This document shows positions 28,201-40,089 of a stretch of DNA of 51,972 nt, piece after piece (the first letter of the stretch is position 1; each line of letters opens with the position of its first letter). The translations under genes were made by a program, and so were the position numbers. The notes beneath the pieces were generated by a model. That model had not been told where the DNA came from. It made no database searches and worked only from the letters and a program-made list of their open reading frames with translations. This DNA is from Liolophura sinensis (taxonomy: Eukaryota; Mollusca; Polyplacophora; Chitonida; Chitonidae), in the NCBI RefSeq assembly GCF_032854445.1, contig NW_027018019.1, forward strand, positions 1-51,972, written 5' to 3'.

Positions 28201-29108
28201 TCTTTTTGTTAATTGAAATCGGCTACACTGTACTCTGTACAATCGCGACTGGTCATTACTATATTCAACTTTTGACTATAAGTTATGTGCCCTTCGGTAG
28301 CCCAGAAGACCTGAAATCTTTGGGCTAAGCCCATTTAACTCACCCAGCAATTGCCTTACTTCTAAGTGCAAGACAATCTCAATGTCTTTATCTACGTGTA
28401 GAAAAACCACACCATTTGTACATGAAAAACAAAAGGTACTTGATACAGTCTGCTGTAAAAAGTACAACTGAACACTGACCCACTTCAGTAAGGTGCCAAA
28501 AGATGCGGAATTGAGCCAGGTATCGGCAGCTGTTGAAAAATTGCAAATTTCCCTGGTTTCCATGGAGTAAGAGCCGTTGCTGGGCACGTGATTATGACAT
28601 CAATGATCATTGAATTGTCGCTACAGCCAAAAGTATTGGTCGGAGAGCAACGCGGTTTGCACCATTCGATTTCTCGTCACAAAATACGTCGGATTAGCCT
28701 CTTACCAGCAGCACTGGAACAGTTTTTCCACTTTTGCATTTTTACCTGGTCTTTTTGTTAATTGAAATCGGCTACACTGTACTCTGTACAATCGCGACTG
28801 GTCATTACTATATTCAACTTTTGACTATAAGTTATGTGCCCTTCGGTAGCCCAGAAGACCTGAAATCTTTGGGCTAAGCCCATTTAACTCACCCAGCAAT
28901 TGTCTTACTTCTAAATCGAAGACAATCTCAATGCCTTTATCTACGTGTAGAAAAACCACACCATTTGTACATAAAAAACACAAGGTACTTGATACAGTCT
29001 GCTGTAAAAAGTACAACTGACCACAGACCCACATGAATAAGGTGCCAAAAGATGCGGAATTGAGCCAGGTATCGGCAGCTGTTGAAAAATTGCAAATTAC
29101 CCTGGTTT
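19223..29108. repeat. Array block III: mixed monomers with an eight-monomer recurrence, units 36-53
   Basis: Landmarks lie at 19223, 19772, 20321, 20871, 21419, 21968, 22518, 23067, 23617, 24167, 24716, 25265, 25813, 26362, 26912, 27461, 28011 and 28560. Unit 36 is a D monomer with CCAGGG, continuing block II. Units 44-46 resemble B, C and D-like types. Units 40-43 recur as units 48-51 at a constant 4,394-base distance. Units 42 and 50 are the G monomers (gtcgttac, cctgctc, ttgtaaattg) that become part of the block IV higher-order repeat. Unit lengths are 548-550. Confidence 0.9.
21419..23430. repeat. Repeated four-monomer segment, copy 1 (partner 25,813-27,824)
   Basis: Units 40-43 match units 48-51 at a constant 4,394-base (eight-monomer) offset. 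Shared marks include gctttgcacg, gcggattgc, gtagtatg with gcgattgg, and the rare ctaattcgaag. Confidence 0.75.
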
Positions 29109-29682
29109 CCATGGAGTAAGAGCCGTTGCTGGGCACGTGATTATGACATAAATGATCATTCAATTGTCGCTACAGCCAAAAGTATTGGTCGGAAATCAAC
29201 GCGGTTTGCACCATTCGATTTGTCGTCACAAAATACGTCGGATTAGCTTCTTACCAGCAGCACTGGAACAATTTTTCCAATTTTGCATTTTTGCCTGGTC
29301 TTTTTGTAAATTGAAATCGGCTACACTGTACTCTGTACAATCGCGACTGGTTATTACTATATTCAACTTTTGACTATAAGTTATGTGCCCTTCGGTAGCC
29401 CAGAAGACCTGAAATCTTTGGGCTAAGCCCATTTAACTCACCCAGCAATTGCCTTACTTCTAAGTGCAAGACAATATCAATGTCTTTATCTACGTGTAGA
29501 AAAACCACACCATTTGTACATGAAAAACACAAGGTACTTGATACAGTCTGCTGTAAAAAGTACAACTGACCACAGACACACATCATTAAAGTGCCAAAAG
29601 ATGCGGAATTGAGCCAGGCATCGGCAGCTGTTGAAAAATTGCAAATTTCCCTGGTTTCCATGGAGTAAGAGCCGTTGCTGGA

Positions 29683-29688
29683 CACGTG
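29683..29688. other. CACGTG palindrome (E-box/G-box core) in the reference monomer
   Basis: A perfect six-base palindrome about 25 bases after the landmark, kept in most monomers as gggCACGTGatt, acgCACGTGact or ggaCACGTGatt. K-type monomers have cacgtaatt instead and so lose it. CACGTG is the core site of bHLH and some bZIP proteins, but binding here is not shown by the sequence. Confidence 0.6.
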
Positions 29689-29699
29689 ATTATGACAAA

Positions 29700-29709
29700 A
29701 ATGATCATT
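29700..29709. other. AATGATCATT palindrome in the reference monomer
   Basis: A perfect ten-base palindrome present in nearly every unit. In monomers that read atcatttaatt instead of atcattcaatt it grows to the 14-base palindrome TAAATGATCATTTA, for example at 44-57 and 1702-1715. It contains a BclI site. Confidence 0.7.
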
Positions 29710-29875
29710 CAATTGTCACTACAGCCAAAAGTATTGGTCGGAGAGCAACGCGGTTTGCACCATTCGATTTCTCGTCACAAAATACGTCGGATTAGCCTCT
29801 TACCAGCAGCACTGGAACAATTTTTCCAATTTTGCATTTTTGCCTGGTCTTTTTGTTAATTGAAATCGGCTACAC

Positions 29876-29888
29876 TGTACTCTGTACA
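29876..29888. other. TGTAC-TCT-GTACA inverted repeat in the reference monomer
   Basis: Five-base arms flank a three-base spacer. In units with gtagtatgtac the left arm is altered, and in units with ctatgtaccatcg (85, 86, 91, 95) the right arm ends GTACC, so the symmetry varies by monomer type. Confidence 0.6.
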
Positions 29889-29967
29889 ATCGCGACTGGT
29901 CATTACTATATTCAACTTTTGACTATAAGTTATGTGCCCTTCGGTAGCCCAGAAGACCTGAAATCTT

Positions 29968-29980
29968 TGGGCTAAGCCCA
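29968..29980. other. TGGGCT-A-AGCCCA inverted repeat in the reference monomer
   Basis: Six-base GC-rich arms around a single A. It is the most GC-rich dyad in the monomer. It is intact in many types and altered in A (gggccaagctc), J (gggccaagccc), K (tgtgctaagcc), M (gggctaaggcc) and most H (ctaagccaat) monomers. The one-base spacer makes a hairpin unlikely; a dimeric protein site is the more natural reading, but that is inference. Confidence 0.65.
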
Positions 29981-30038
29981 TTTAACTCACCCAGCAATTG
30001 CCTTACTTCTAAGTGCAAGACAATCTCAATGTCTTTAT

Positions 30039-30048
30039 CTACGTGTAG
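30039..30048. other. CTAC-GT-GTAG inverted repeat in the reference monomer
   Basis: Four-base arms around GT, kept in almost every unit. One unit changes it to ccacgtgtag near 47,611. It lies in the part of the monomer where several fusion points fall. Confidence 0.55.
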
Positions 30049-30755
30049 AAAAACCACACCATTTTTACGTGAAAAACACAAGGTACTTGATACAGTCTGC
30101 TGTAAAAAGTACAACTGACCACAGACCCACATGAATAAGGTGCCAAAAGATGCGGAATTGAGCCAGGTATCGGCAGCTGTTGAAAAATTACAAATTTCCC
30201 TGGTTTCCATGGAGTAAGAGCCGTTGCTGGGCACGTGATTATGACATAAATGATCATTGAATTGTCGCTACAGCCAAAAGTATTGGTCGGAGAGCAACGC
30301 GGTTTGCACCATTCGATTTGTCGTCACAAAATACGTCGGATTAGCCTCTTACTAGTAGCACTAGAACAGTTTTTCCACTTTTGCATTTTTGCCTGGTCTT
30401 TTTGTTAATTGAAATCGGCTACACTGTACTCTGTACAATCGCGACTGGTCATTACTATATTCAACTTTTGACTATAAGTTATGTGCCCTTCGGTAGCCCA
30501 GAAGACGTCAAATCTTTGGGCCAAGCCCATTTAACTCACCCAGCAATTGCCTTACTTCTAATTGCAAGACAATCTCAATGTCTTTATCTACGTGTAGAAA
30601 AACCACACCATTTGTACGTGAAAAACACAAGGTACTTGATACAGTCTGCTGTAAAAAGTACAACTAAACACTGACCCACATTTATAAGGTGCCAAAAGAT
30701 GCGGAGTTCGGCCAGGCATCGGCAGCTGTTAAAAAATTGCAAATATCCCTGGTTT

Positions 30756-31304
30756 CCATGGAGTAAGAGCCGTTGCACGGCACGTAATTATGACATAAAT
30801 GATCATTTAATTGCCACTACAGCCAAAAGTATTGGTCGGAGAGCAACGCGGTTTGCACCATTCGATTTCTCGTCCCAAAATACGTCGGATTAGCCTCTTA
30901 CCAGCAGCACTGGAACAGTTTTTTTAATTTTGCATTTTTGCCTGGTCTTTTTGTTAATTGAAATCGGCTACACTGTACTCTGTACAATCGCGACTGGTCA
31001 TTACTATATTCAACTTTTGACTATAAGTTATGTGCCCTTCGGTAGCCCAGAAGACGTCAAATCTTTGTGCTAAGCCCATTTAACTCACCCAGCAATTGTC
31101 TTACTTCTAAGTCCAAGACAATCTCAATGTCTTTATCTACGTGTAGAAAAACCACACCATTTGTACGTGAAAAACACAAGGTACTTGATACAGTCTGCTG
31201 TAAAAAGTACAACTGAACACTGACCCACTTCAGTAAGGTGCCAAAAGATGCGGAATTGGGCCAGGTATTGGCAGCTGTTGAAAAATTGCAAATTTCCCTG
31301 GATT
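30756..31304. repeat. Fusion monomer K/M, unit 57
   Basis: The front is K (tgtgctaagcc, gtcttac, gtccaagac). The tail is M (gtacgtgaaaa, ctgctgta, ctgaacactgacccacttcag). The switch lies between about 31,114 and 31,167. The following unit begins as L, so M is skipped. Intact K followed by M is seen at 33,501-34,597 and 45,036-46,133. Confidence 0.8.
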
Positions 31305-31853
31305 CCATGGAGTAAGAGCCGTTGCTGGGCACGTGATTATGACATAAATGATCATTTAATTGTCGCTACAGCCAAAAGTATTGGTCGGAGAGCAACGCGG
31401 TTTGCACCATTCGATTTGTCGTTACAAAATACGTCGGATTAGCTTCTTACCAGCAGCACTGGAACAATTTTTCCAATTTTGCATTTTTGCCTGCTCTTTT
31501 TGTAAATTGAAATCGGCTACACTGTACTCTGTACAATCGCGACTGGTCATTACTATATTCAACTTTTGACTATAAGTTATGTGCCCTTCGGTAGCCCAGA
31601 AGACCTGAAATCTTTGGGCTAAGCCCATTTAACTCACCCAGCAATTGCCTTACTTCTAAGTGCAAGACAATCTCAATGCCTTTATCTACGTGTAGAAAAA
31701 CCACACCATTTGTACATAAAAAACACAAGGTACTTGATACAGTCTGCTGTAAAAAGTACAACTGACCACAGACCCACATGAATAAGGTGCCAAAAGATGC
31801 GGAATTGAGCCAGGTATCGGCAGCTGTTGAAAAATTGGAAATTACCCTGGTTT
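31305..31853. repeat. Fusion monomer L/G, unit 58
   Basis: The landmark is preceded by the L signature ggtattggc and ccctggattcc, but the body is G (tcatttaattgtcgc, gagagcaacg, gtcgttac, cctgctc). The switch lies between about 31,303 and 31,353. One monomer's length is lost compared with separate L and G at 34,598 and 35,148. Confidence 0.75.
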
Positions 31854-33944
31854 CCATGGAGTAAGAGCCGTTGCTGGGCACGTGATTATGACATAAATGA
31901 TCATTTAATTGTCGCTACAGCCAAAAGTATTGGTCGGAAAGCAACGCGGTTTGCACCATTCGATTTGTCGTCACAAAATACGTCGGATTAGCTTCTTACC
32001 AGCAGCACTGGAACAATTTTTCCAATTTTGCATTTTTGCCTGGTCTTTTTGTAAATTGAAATCAGCTACACTGTACTCTGTACAATCGCGACTGGTTATT
32101 ACTATATTCAACTTTTGACTATAAGTTATGTGCCCTTCGGTAGCCCAGAAGACCTGAAATCTTTGGGCTAAGCCAATTTAACTCACCCAGCAATTGCCTT
32201 ACTTCTAAGTGCAAGACAATCTCAATGTCTTTATCTACGTGTAGAAAAACCACACTATTTGTACATGAAAAACACAAGGTACTTGATACAGTCTGCTGTA
32301 AAAAGTACAACTGACCACAGACACACATCATTAAAGTGCCAAAAGATGCGGAATTGAGTCAGGCATCGGCAGCTGTTGAAAAATTGCAAATTTCCCTGGT
32401 TTCCATGGAGTAAGAGCCGTTGCTGGACACGTGATTATGACAAAAATGATCATTCAATTGTCACTACAGCCAAAAGTATTGGTCGGAGAGCAACGCGGTT
32501 TGCACCATTCGATTTCTCGTCACAAAATACGTCGGATTAGCCTCTTACCAGCAGCACTGGAACAATTTTTCCAATTTTGCATTTTTGCCTGGTCTTTTTG
32601 TTAATTGAAATCGGCTACACTGTACTCTGTACAATCGCGACTGGTCATTACTATATTCAACTTTTGACTATAAGTTATGTGCCCTTCGGTAGCCCAGAAG
32701 ACCTGAAATCTTTGGGCTAAGCCCATTTAACTCACCCAGCAATTGCCTTACTTCTAAGTGCAAGACAATCTCAATGTCTTTATCTACGTGTAGAAAAACC
32801 ACACCATTTTTACGTGAAAAACACAAGGTACTTGATACAGTCGGCTGTAAAAAGTACAACTGAACACTGACCCACTTCAGTAAGGTGCCAAAAGATGCGG
32901 AATTGAGCCAGGCATCGGCAGCTGTTGAAAAATTGCAAATTTCCCTGGTTTCCATGGAGTAAGAGCCGTTGCTGGGCACGTGATTATGACAAAAATGATC
33001 ATTCAATTGTCACTACAGCCAAAAGTATTGGTCGGAGAGCAACGCGGTTTGCACCATTCGATTTGTCGTCACAAAATACGTCGGATTAGCCTCTTACTAG
33101 TAGCACTAGAACAGTTTTTCCACTTTTGCATTTTTGCCTGGTCTTTTTGTTAATTGAAATCGGCTACACTGTACTCTGTACAATCGCGACTGGTCATTAC
33201 TATATTCAACTTTTGACTATAAGTTATGTGCCCTTCGGTAGCCCAGAAGACGTCAAATCTTTGGGCCAAGCCCATTTAACTCACCCAGCAATTGCCTTAC
33301 TTCTAATTGCAAGACAATCTCAATGTCTTTATCTACGTGTAGAAAAACCACACCATTTGTACGTGAAAAACACAAGGTACTTGATACAGTCTGCTGTAAA
33401 AAGTACAACTAAACACTGACCCACATTTATAAGGTGCCAAAAGATGCGGAGTTCGGCCAGGCATCGGCAGCTGTTAAAAAATTGCAAATATCCCTGGTTT
33501 CCATGGAGTAAGAGCCGTTGCAGGGCACGTAATTATGACATAAATGATCATTTAATTGCCACTACAGCCAAAAGTATTGGTCGGAGAGCAACGCGGTTTG
33601 CACCATTCGATTTCTCGTCCCAAAATACGTCGGATTAGCCTCTTACCAGCAGCACTGGAACAGTTTTTTTAATTTTGCATTTTTGCCTGGTCTTTTTGTT
33701 AATTGAAATCGGCTACACTGTACTCTGTACAATCGCGACTGGTCATTACTATATTCAACTTTTGACTATAAGTTATGTGCCCTTCGGTAGCCCAGAAGAC
33801 GTCAAATCTTTGTGCTAAGCCCATTTAACTCACCCAGCAATTGTCTTACTTCTAAGTCCAAGACAATCTCAATGTCTTTATCTACGTGTAGAAAAACCAC
33901 ACCATTTGTACATAAAAAACACAAGGTACTTGATACAGTCTGCA

Positions 33945-36900
33945 GTAAAAAGTACAACTAAACACTGACCCACATTTATAAGGTGCCAAAAGATGCGGAA
34001 TTGGGCCAGGCATCGGCAGCTGTTAAAAATTGCAAATATCCCTGGTTTCCATGGAGTAAGAGCCGTTGCTGGGCACGTGATTATGACATCAATGATCATT
34101 CAATTGTCGCTACAGCCAAAAGTGTTGGTTGGAGAGCATCGCGGTTTGCACCATTCGATTTCTCGTCACAAAATACGTCGGATAAGCCTCTTACCAGCAG
34201 CACTGGAACATTTTTTCCACTTTTGCATTTTTGCCTGGTCTTTTTGTTAATTGAAATCGGCTACACTGTACTCTGTACAATCGCGACTGGTCATTACTAT
34301 ATTCAACTTTTGACTATAAGTTATGTGCCCTTCGGTAGCCCAGAAGACCTGAAATCTTTGGGCTAAGGCCATTTAACTCACCCAGCAATTGCCTTACTTC
34401 TAAGTGGAAGACAATCTCAATGTCTTTATCTACGTGTAGAAAAACCACACCATTTGTACGTGAAAAACACAAGGTACTTGATACAGTCTGCTGTAAAAAG
34501 TACAACTGAACACTGACCCACTTCAGTAAGGTGCCAAAAGATGCGGAATTGGGCCAGGTATTGGCAGCTGTTGAAAAATTGCAAATTTCCCTGGATTCCA
34601 TGGAGTAAGAGCCGTTGCTGGGCACGTGATTATGACATAAATGATCATTCAATTGTCACTACAGCCAAAAGTATTGGTCGGAAATCAACGCGGTTTGCAC
34701 CATTCGATTTCTCGTCACAAAATACGTCGGATTAGTCTCTTACCAGCAGCAACTAGAACAGTTTTTCCACTTTTGCATTTTTACCTAGTCTTCTTGTTAA
34801 TTGAAATCGGCTACACTGTAGTATGTACAATCGCGATTGGTCATTACTATATTCAACTTTTGACTATAAGTTATGTGCCCTTCGGTAGCCCAGAAGACGT
34901 CAAATCTTTGGGCTAAGCCCATTTAACTAACCCAGCAATTGTCTTATTTCTAAGTGGAAGACAATCTCAATGTCTTTATCTACGTGTAGAAAAACCAGAC
35001 CATTTGTACATAAAAAACACAAGGTACTTGATACAGTCTGCTGTAAAAAGTACAACTGACCACAGACCCACATGAATAAGGTGCCAAAAGATGCGGAATT
35101 GAGCCAGGTATCGGCAGCTGTTAAAAAATTGCAAATTTCCCTGGTTTCCATGGAGTAAGAGCCGTTGCTGGGCACGTGATTATGACATAAATGATCATTT
35201 AATTGTCGCTACAGCCAAAAGTATTGGTCGGAGAGCAACGCGGTTTGCACCATTCGATTTGTCGTTACAAAATACGTCGGATTAGCTTCTTACCAGCAGC
35301 ACTGGAACAATTTTTCCAATTTTGCATTTTTGCCTGCTCTTTTTGTAAATTGAAATCGGCTACACTGTACTCTGTACAATCGCGACTGGTCATTACTATA
35401 TTCAACTTTTGACTATAAGTTATGTGCCCTTCGGTAGCCCAGAAGACCTGAAATCTTTGGGCTAAGCCCATTTAACTCACCCAGCAATTGCCTTACTTCT
35501 AAGTGCAAGACAATCTCAATGCCTTTATCTACGTGTAGAAAAACCACACCATTTGTACATAAAAAACACAAGGTACTTGATACAGTCTGCTGTAAAAAGT
35601 ACAACTGACCACAGACCCACATGAATAAGGTGCCAAAAGATGCGGAATTGAGCCAGGTATCGGCAGCTGTTGAAAAATTGGAAATTACCCTGGTTTCCAT
35701 GGAGTAAGAGCCGTTGCTGGGCACGTGATTATGACATAAATGATCATTTAATTGTCGCTACAGCCAAAAGTATTGGTCGGAAAGCAACGCGGTTTGCACC
35801 ATTCGATTTGTCGTCACAAAATACGTCGGATTAGCTTCTTACCAGCAGCACTGGAACAATTTTTCCAATTTTGCATTTTTGCCTGGTCTTTTTGTAAATT
35901 GAAATCGGCTACACTGTACTCTGTACAATCGCGACTGGTTATTACTATATTCAACTTTTGACTATAAGTTATGTGCCCTTCGGTAGCCCAGAAGACCTGA
36001 AATCTTTGGGCTAAGCCAATTTAACTCACCCAGCAATTGCCTTACTTCTAAGTGCAAGACAATCTCAATGTCTTTATCTACGTGTAGAAAAACCACACCA
36101 TTTGTACATGAAAAACACAAGGTACTTGATACAGTCTGCTGTAAAAAGTACAACTGACCACAGACACACATCATTAAAGTGCCAAAAGATGCGGAATTGA
36201 GCCAGGCATCGGCAGCTGTTGAAAAATTGCAAATTTCCCTGGTTTCCATGGAGTAAGAGCCGTTGCTGGACACGTGATTATGACAAAAATGATCATTCAA
36301 TTGTCACTACAGCCAAAAGTATTGGTCGGAGAGCAACGCGGTTTGCACCATTCGATTTCTCGTCACAAAATACGTCGGATTAGCCTCTTACCAGCAGCAC
36401 TGGAACAATTTTTCCAATTTTGCATTTTTGCCTGGTCTTTTTGTTAATTGAAATCGGCTACACTGTACTCTGTACAATCGCGACTGGTCATTACTATATT
36501 CAACTTTTGACTATAAGTTATGTGCCCTTCGGTAGCCCAGAAGACCTGAAATCTTTGGGCTAAGCCCATTTAACTCACCCAGCAATTGCCTTACTTCTAA
36601 GTGCAAGACAATCTCAATGTCTTTATCTACGTGTAGAAAAACCACACCATTTTTACGTGAAAAACACAAGGTACTTGATACAGTCTGCTGTAAAAAGTAC
36701 AACTGACCACAGACACACATCATTAAGGTGCCAAAAGATGCGGAATTGAGCCAGGCATCGGCAGCTGTTGAAAAATTGCAAATTTTCCTGGTTTCCATGG
36801 ACTAAGAGCCGTTGCTACGAACGTGATTATGACATAAATGATCATTCAATTGTCACTACAGCCAAAAGTATTGGTCGGAGAGCAACGCGGTTTGCACCAT

Positions 36901-38336
36901 TCGATTTGTCGTCACAAAATACGTCGGATTAGCCTCTTACCAGCAGGAACTGGAACAGTTTTTCCACTTTTGCATTTTTACCTGGTCTTTATGTTAATTG
37001 AAATCGGCTACACTGTACTCTGTTCAATCGCGACTGGTCATTACTATATTCAACGTTTGACTATAAGTTATGTGCCCTTTGGTAGCCCAGAAGACCTGAA
37101 ATCTTTGGGCTAAGCCCATTTAACTCACCCAGCAATTGCCTTACTTCTAAGTGCAAGACAATCTCAATGTCTTTATCTACGTGTAGAAAAACCACACCAT
37201 TTGTACGTGAAAAACACAAGGTACTTGATACAGTCGGCTGTAAAAAGTACAACTGAACACTGACCCACTTCAGTAAGGTGCCAAAAGATGCGGAATTGAG
37301 CCAGGCATCGGCAGCTGTTGAAAAATTGCAAATTTCCCTGGTTTCCATGGAGTAAGAGCCGTTGCTGGGCACGTGATTATGACAAAAATGATCATTCAAT
37401 TGTCACTACAGCCAAAAGTATTGGTCGGAGAGCAACGCGGTTTGCACCATTCGATTTGTCGTCACAAAATACGTCGGATTAGCCTCTTACTAGTAGCACT
37501 AGAACAGTTTTTCCACTTTTGCATTTTTGCCTGGTCTTTTTGTTAATTGAAATCGGCTACACTGTACTCTGTACAATCGCGACTGGTCATTACTATATTC
37601 AACTTTTGACTATAAGTTATGTGCCCTTCGGTAGCCCAGAAGACGTCAAATCTTTGGGCCAAGCCCATTTAACTCACCCAGCAATTGCCTTACTTCTAAT
37701 TGCAAGACAATCTCAATGTCTTTATCTACGTGTAGAAAAACCACACCATTTGTACGTGAAAAACACAAGGTACTTGATACAGTCTGCTGTAAAAAGTACA
37801 ACTAAACACTGACCCACATTTATAAGGTGCCAAAAGATGCGGAGTTCGGCCAGGCATCGGCAGCTGTTAAAAAATTGCAAATATCCCTGGTTTCCATGGA
37901 GTAAGAGCCGTTGCAGGGCACGTAATTATGACATAAATGATCATTTAATTGCCACTACAGCCAAAAGTATTGGTCGGAGAGCAACGCGGTTTGCACCATT
38001 CGATTTCTCGTCCCAAAATACGTCGGATTAGCCTCTTACCAGCAGCACTGGAATAGTTTTTTTAATTTTGCATTTTTGCCTGGTCTTTTTGTTAATTGAA
38101 ATCGGCTACACTGTACTCTGTACAATCGCGACTGGTCATTACTATATTCAACTTTTGACTATAAGTTATGTGCCCTTCGGTAGCCCAGAAGACGTCAAAT
38201 CTTTGTGCTAAGCCCATTTAACTCACCCAGCAATTGTCTTACTTCTAAGTCCAAGACAATCTCAATGTCTTTATCTACGTGTAGAAAAACCACACCATTT
38301 GTACATAAAAAACACAAGGTACTTGATACAGTCTGC
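33945..38336. repeat. Long near-identical segment, copy 1 (partner 41,085-45,478)
   Basis: Eight monomers from the tail of a K unit through M L G H I N J K match the partner at an offset of 7,139-7,142 bases (thirteen monomers). This copy has clean 548-550 unit lengths and serves as a control for the indels in the partner. Confidence 0.85.
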
Positions 38337-38442
38337 AGTAAAAAGTACAACTGAACACTGACCCACTTCAGTAAGGTGCCAAAAGATGCGGAATTGGGCC
38401 AGGTATTGGCAGCTGTTGAAAAATTGCAAATTTCCCTGGATT
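37894..38442. repeat. Fusion monomer K/M with a different switch point, unit 70
   Basis: K marks continue further than in units 57 and 74: gtacataaaa and ctgcag at 38,333-38,338 are still K. The sequence then becomes M at ctgaacactg (38,351). The switch therefore lies in about 38,337-38,353, which shows that the K-M loss happened at least twice. Confidence 0.8.
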
Positions 38443-38991
38443 CCATGGAGTAAGAGCCGTTGCTGGGCACGTGATTATGACATAAATGATCATTCAATTG
38501 TCACTACAGCCAAAAGTATTGGTCGGAAATCAACGCGGTTTGCACCATTCGATTTCTCGTCCCAAAATACGTCGGATTAGCCTCTTACCAGCAGCACTGG
38601 AACAATTTTTCCAATTTTGCATTTTTGCCTGGTCTTTTTGTTAATTGAAATCGGCTACACTGTACTCTGTACAATCGCGACTGGTCATTACTATATTCAA
38701 CTTTTGACTATAAGTTATGTGCCCTTCGGTAGCCCAGAAGACCTGAAATCTTTGGGCTAAGCCCATTTAACTCACCCAGCAATTGCCTTACTTCTAAGTG
38801 CAAGACAATCTCAATGTCTTTATCTACGTGTAGAAAAACCACACCATTTTTACGTAAAAAACACAAGGTACTTGATACAGTCTGCTGTAAAAAGTACAAC
38901 TGACCACAGACCCACATGAATAAGGTGCCAAAAGATGCGGAATTGAGCCAGGTATCGGCAGCTGTTGAAAAATTACAAATTTCCCTGGTTT
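38443..38991. repeat. Fusion monomer, unit 71: L front with I-like tail
   Basis: The unit begins as L (ggattccatgg, ggaaatcaac). It then has gtcccaaaat, otherwise seen in K monomers, and ends like I monomers (aacaatttttccaatt, catttttacg, then gaccacagacccacatgaataagg as in unit 55). It skips G and H. More than one exchange or conversion may be involved. Confidence 0.65.
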
Positions 38992-40089
38992 CCATGGAGT
39001 AAGAGCCGTTGCTGGGCACGTGATTATGACATAAATGATCATTGAATTGTCGCTACAGCCAAAAGTATTGGTCGGAGAGCAACGCGGTTTGCACCATTCG
39101 ATTTCTCGTCACAAAATACGTCGGATTAGCCTCTTACCAGCAGCACTGAAACAGTTTTTCCACTTTTGCATTTTTGCCTGGTCTTTTTGTTAATTGAAAT
39201 CGGCTACACTGTACTCTGTTCAATCGCGACTGGTCATTACTATATTCAACATTTGACTATAAGTTATGTGCCCTTCGGTAGCCCAGAAGACCTGAAATCT
39301 TTGGGCTAAGCCCATTTAACTCACCCAGCAATTGCCTTACTTCTAAGTGCAAGACAATCTCAATGTCTTTATCTACGTGTAGAAAAACCACACCATTTGT
39401 ACGTGAAAAACACAAGGTACTTGATACAGTCGGCTGTAAAAAGTACAACTGAACACTGACCCACTTCAGTAAGGTGCCAAAAGATGCGGAATTGAGCCAG
39501 GCATCGGCAGCTGTTGAAAAATTGCAAATTTCCCTGGTTTCCATGGAGTAAGAGCCGTTGCTGGGCACGTGATTATGATATAAATGATCATTCAATTGTC
39601 ACTACAGCCAAAAGTATTGGTCGGAGAGCAACGCGGTTTGCACCATTCGATTTGTCGTCACAAAATACGTCGGATTAGCCTCTTACTAGTAGCACTAGAA
39701 CAGTTTTTCCACTTTTGCATTTTTGCCTGGTCTTTTTGTTAATTGAAATCGGCTACACTGTACTCTGTACAATCGCGACTGGTCATTACTATATTCAACT
39801 TTTGACTATAAGTTATGTGCCCTTCGGTAGCCCAGAAGACGTCAAATCTTTGGGCCAAGCCCATTTAACTCACCCAGCAATTGCCTTACTTCTAATTGCA
39901 AGACAATCTCAATGTCTTTATCTACGTGTAGAAAAACCACACCATTTGTACGTGAAAAACACAAGGTACTTGATACAGTCTGCTGTAAAAAGTACAACTA
40001 AACACTGACCCACATTTATAAGGTGCCAAAAGATGCGGAGTTCGGCCAGGCATCGGCAGCTGTTAAAAAATTGCAAATATCCCTGGTTT

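Larger units (their letters stand above)
29658..30206. repeat. Reference monomer (unit 55, 549 bp) used for internal coordinates
   Basis: This unit has the modal length and intact copies of every short symmetric element seen in the family. Offsets from the CCATGG landmark are: CACGTG at +25, the AATGATCATT palindrome at +42, the TGTAC/GTACA inverted repeat at +218, the TGGGCT/AGCCCA inverted repeat at +310, the CTAC/GTAG inverted repeat at +381, and CAGCTG at +516. A pyrimidine-rich stretch with runs of T precedes the TGTAC element. I see no internal sub-repeat within the monomer. Confidence 0.9.

Noticed and set aside
29658-30206. 183-base sub-repeat inside the monomer (549 = 3 x 183)
   Set aside because: Comparing thirds by eye shows no similarity. 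Short likenesses such as atcggcagctgt and atcggctacactgt are about 230 bases apart and look accidental.
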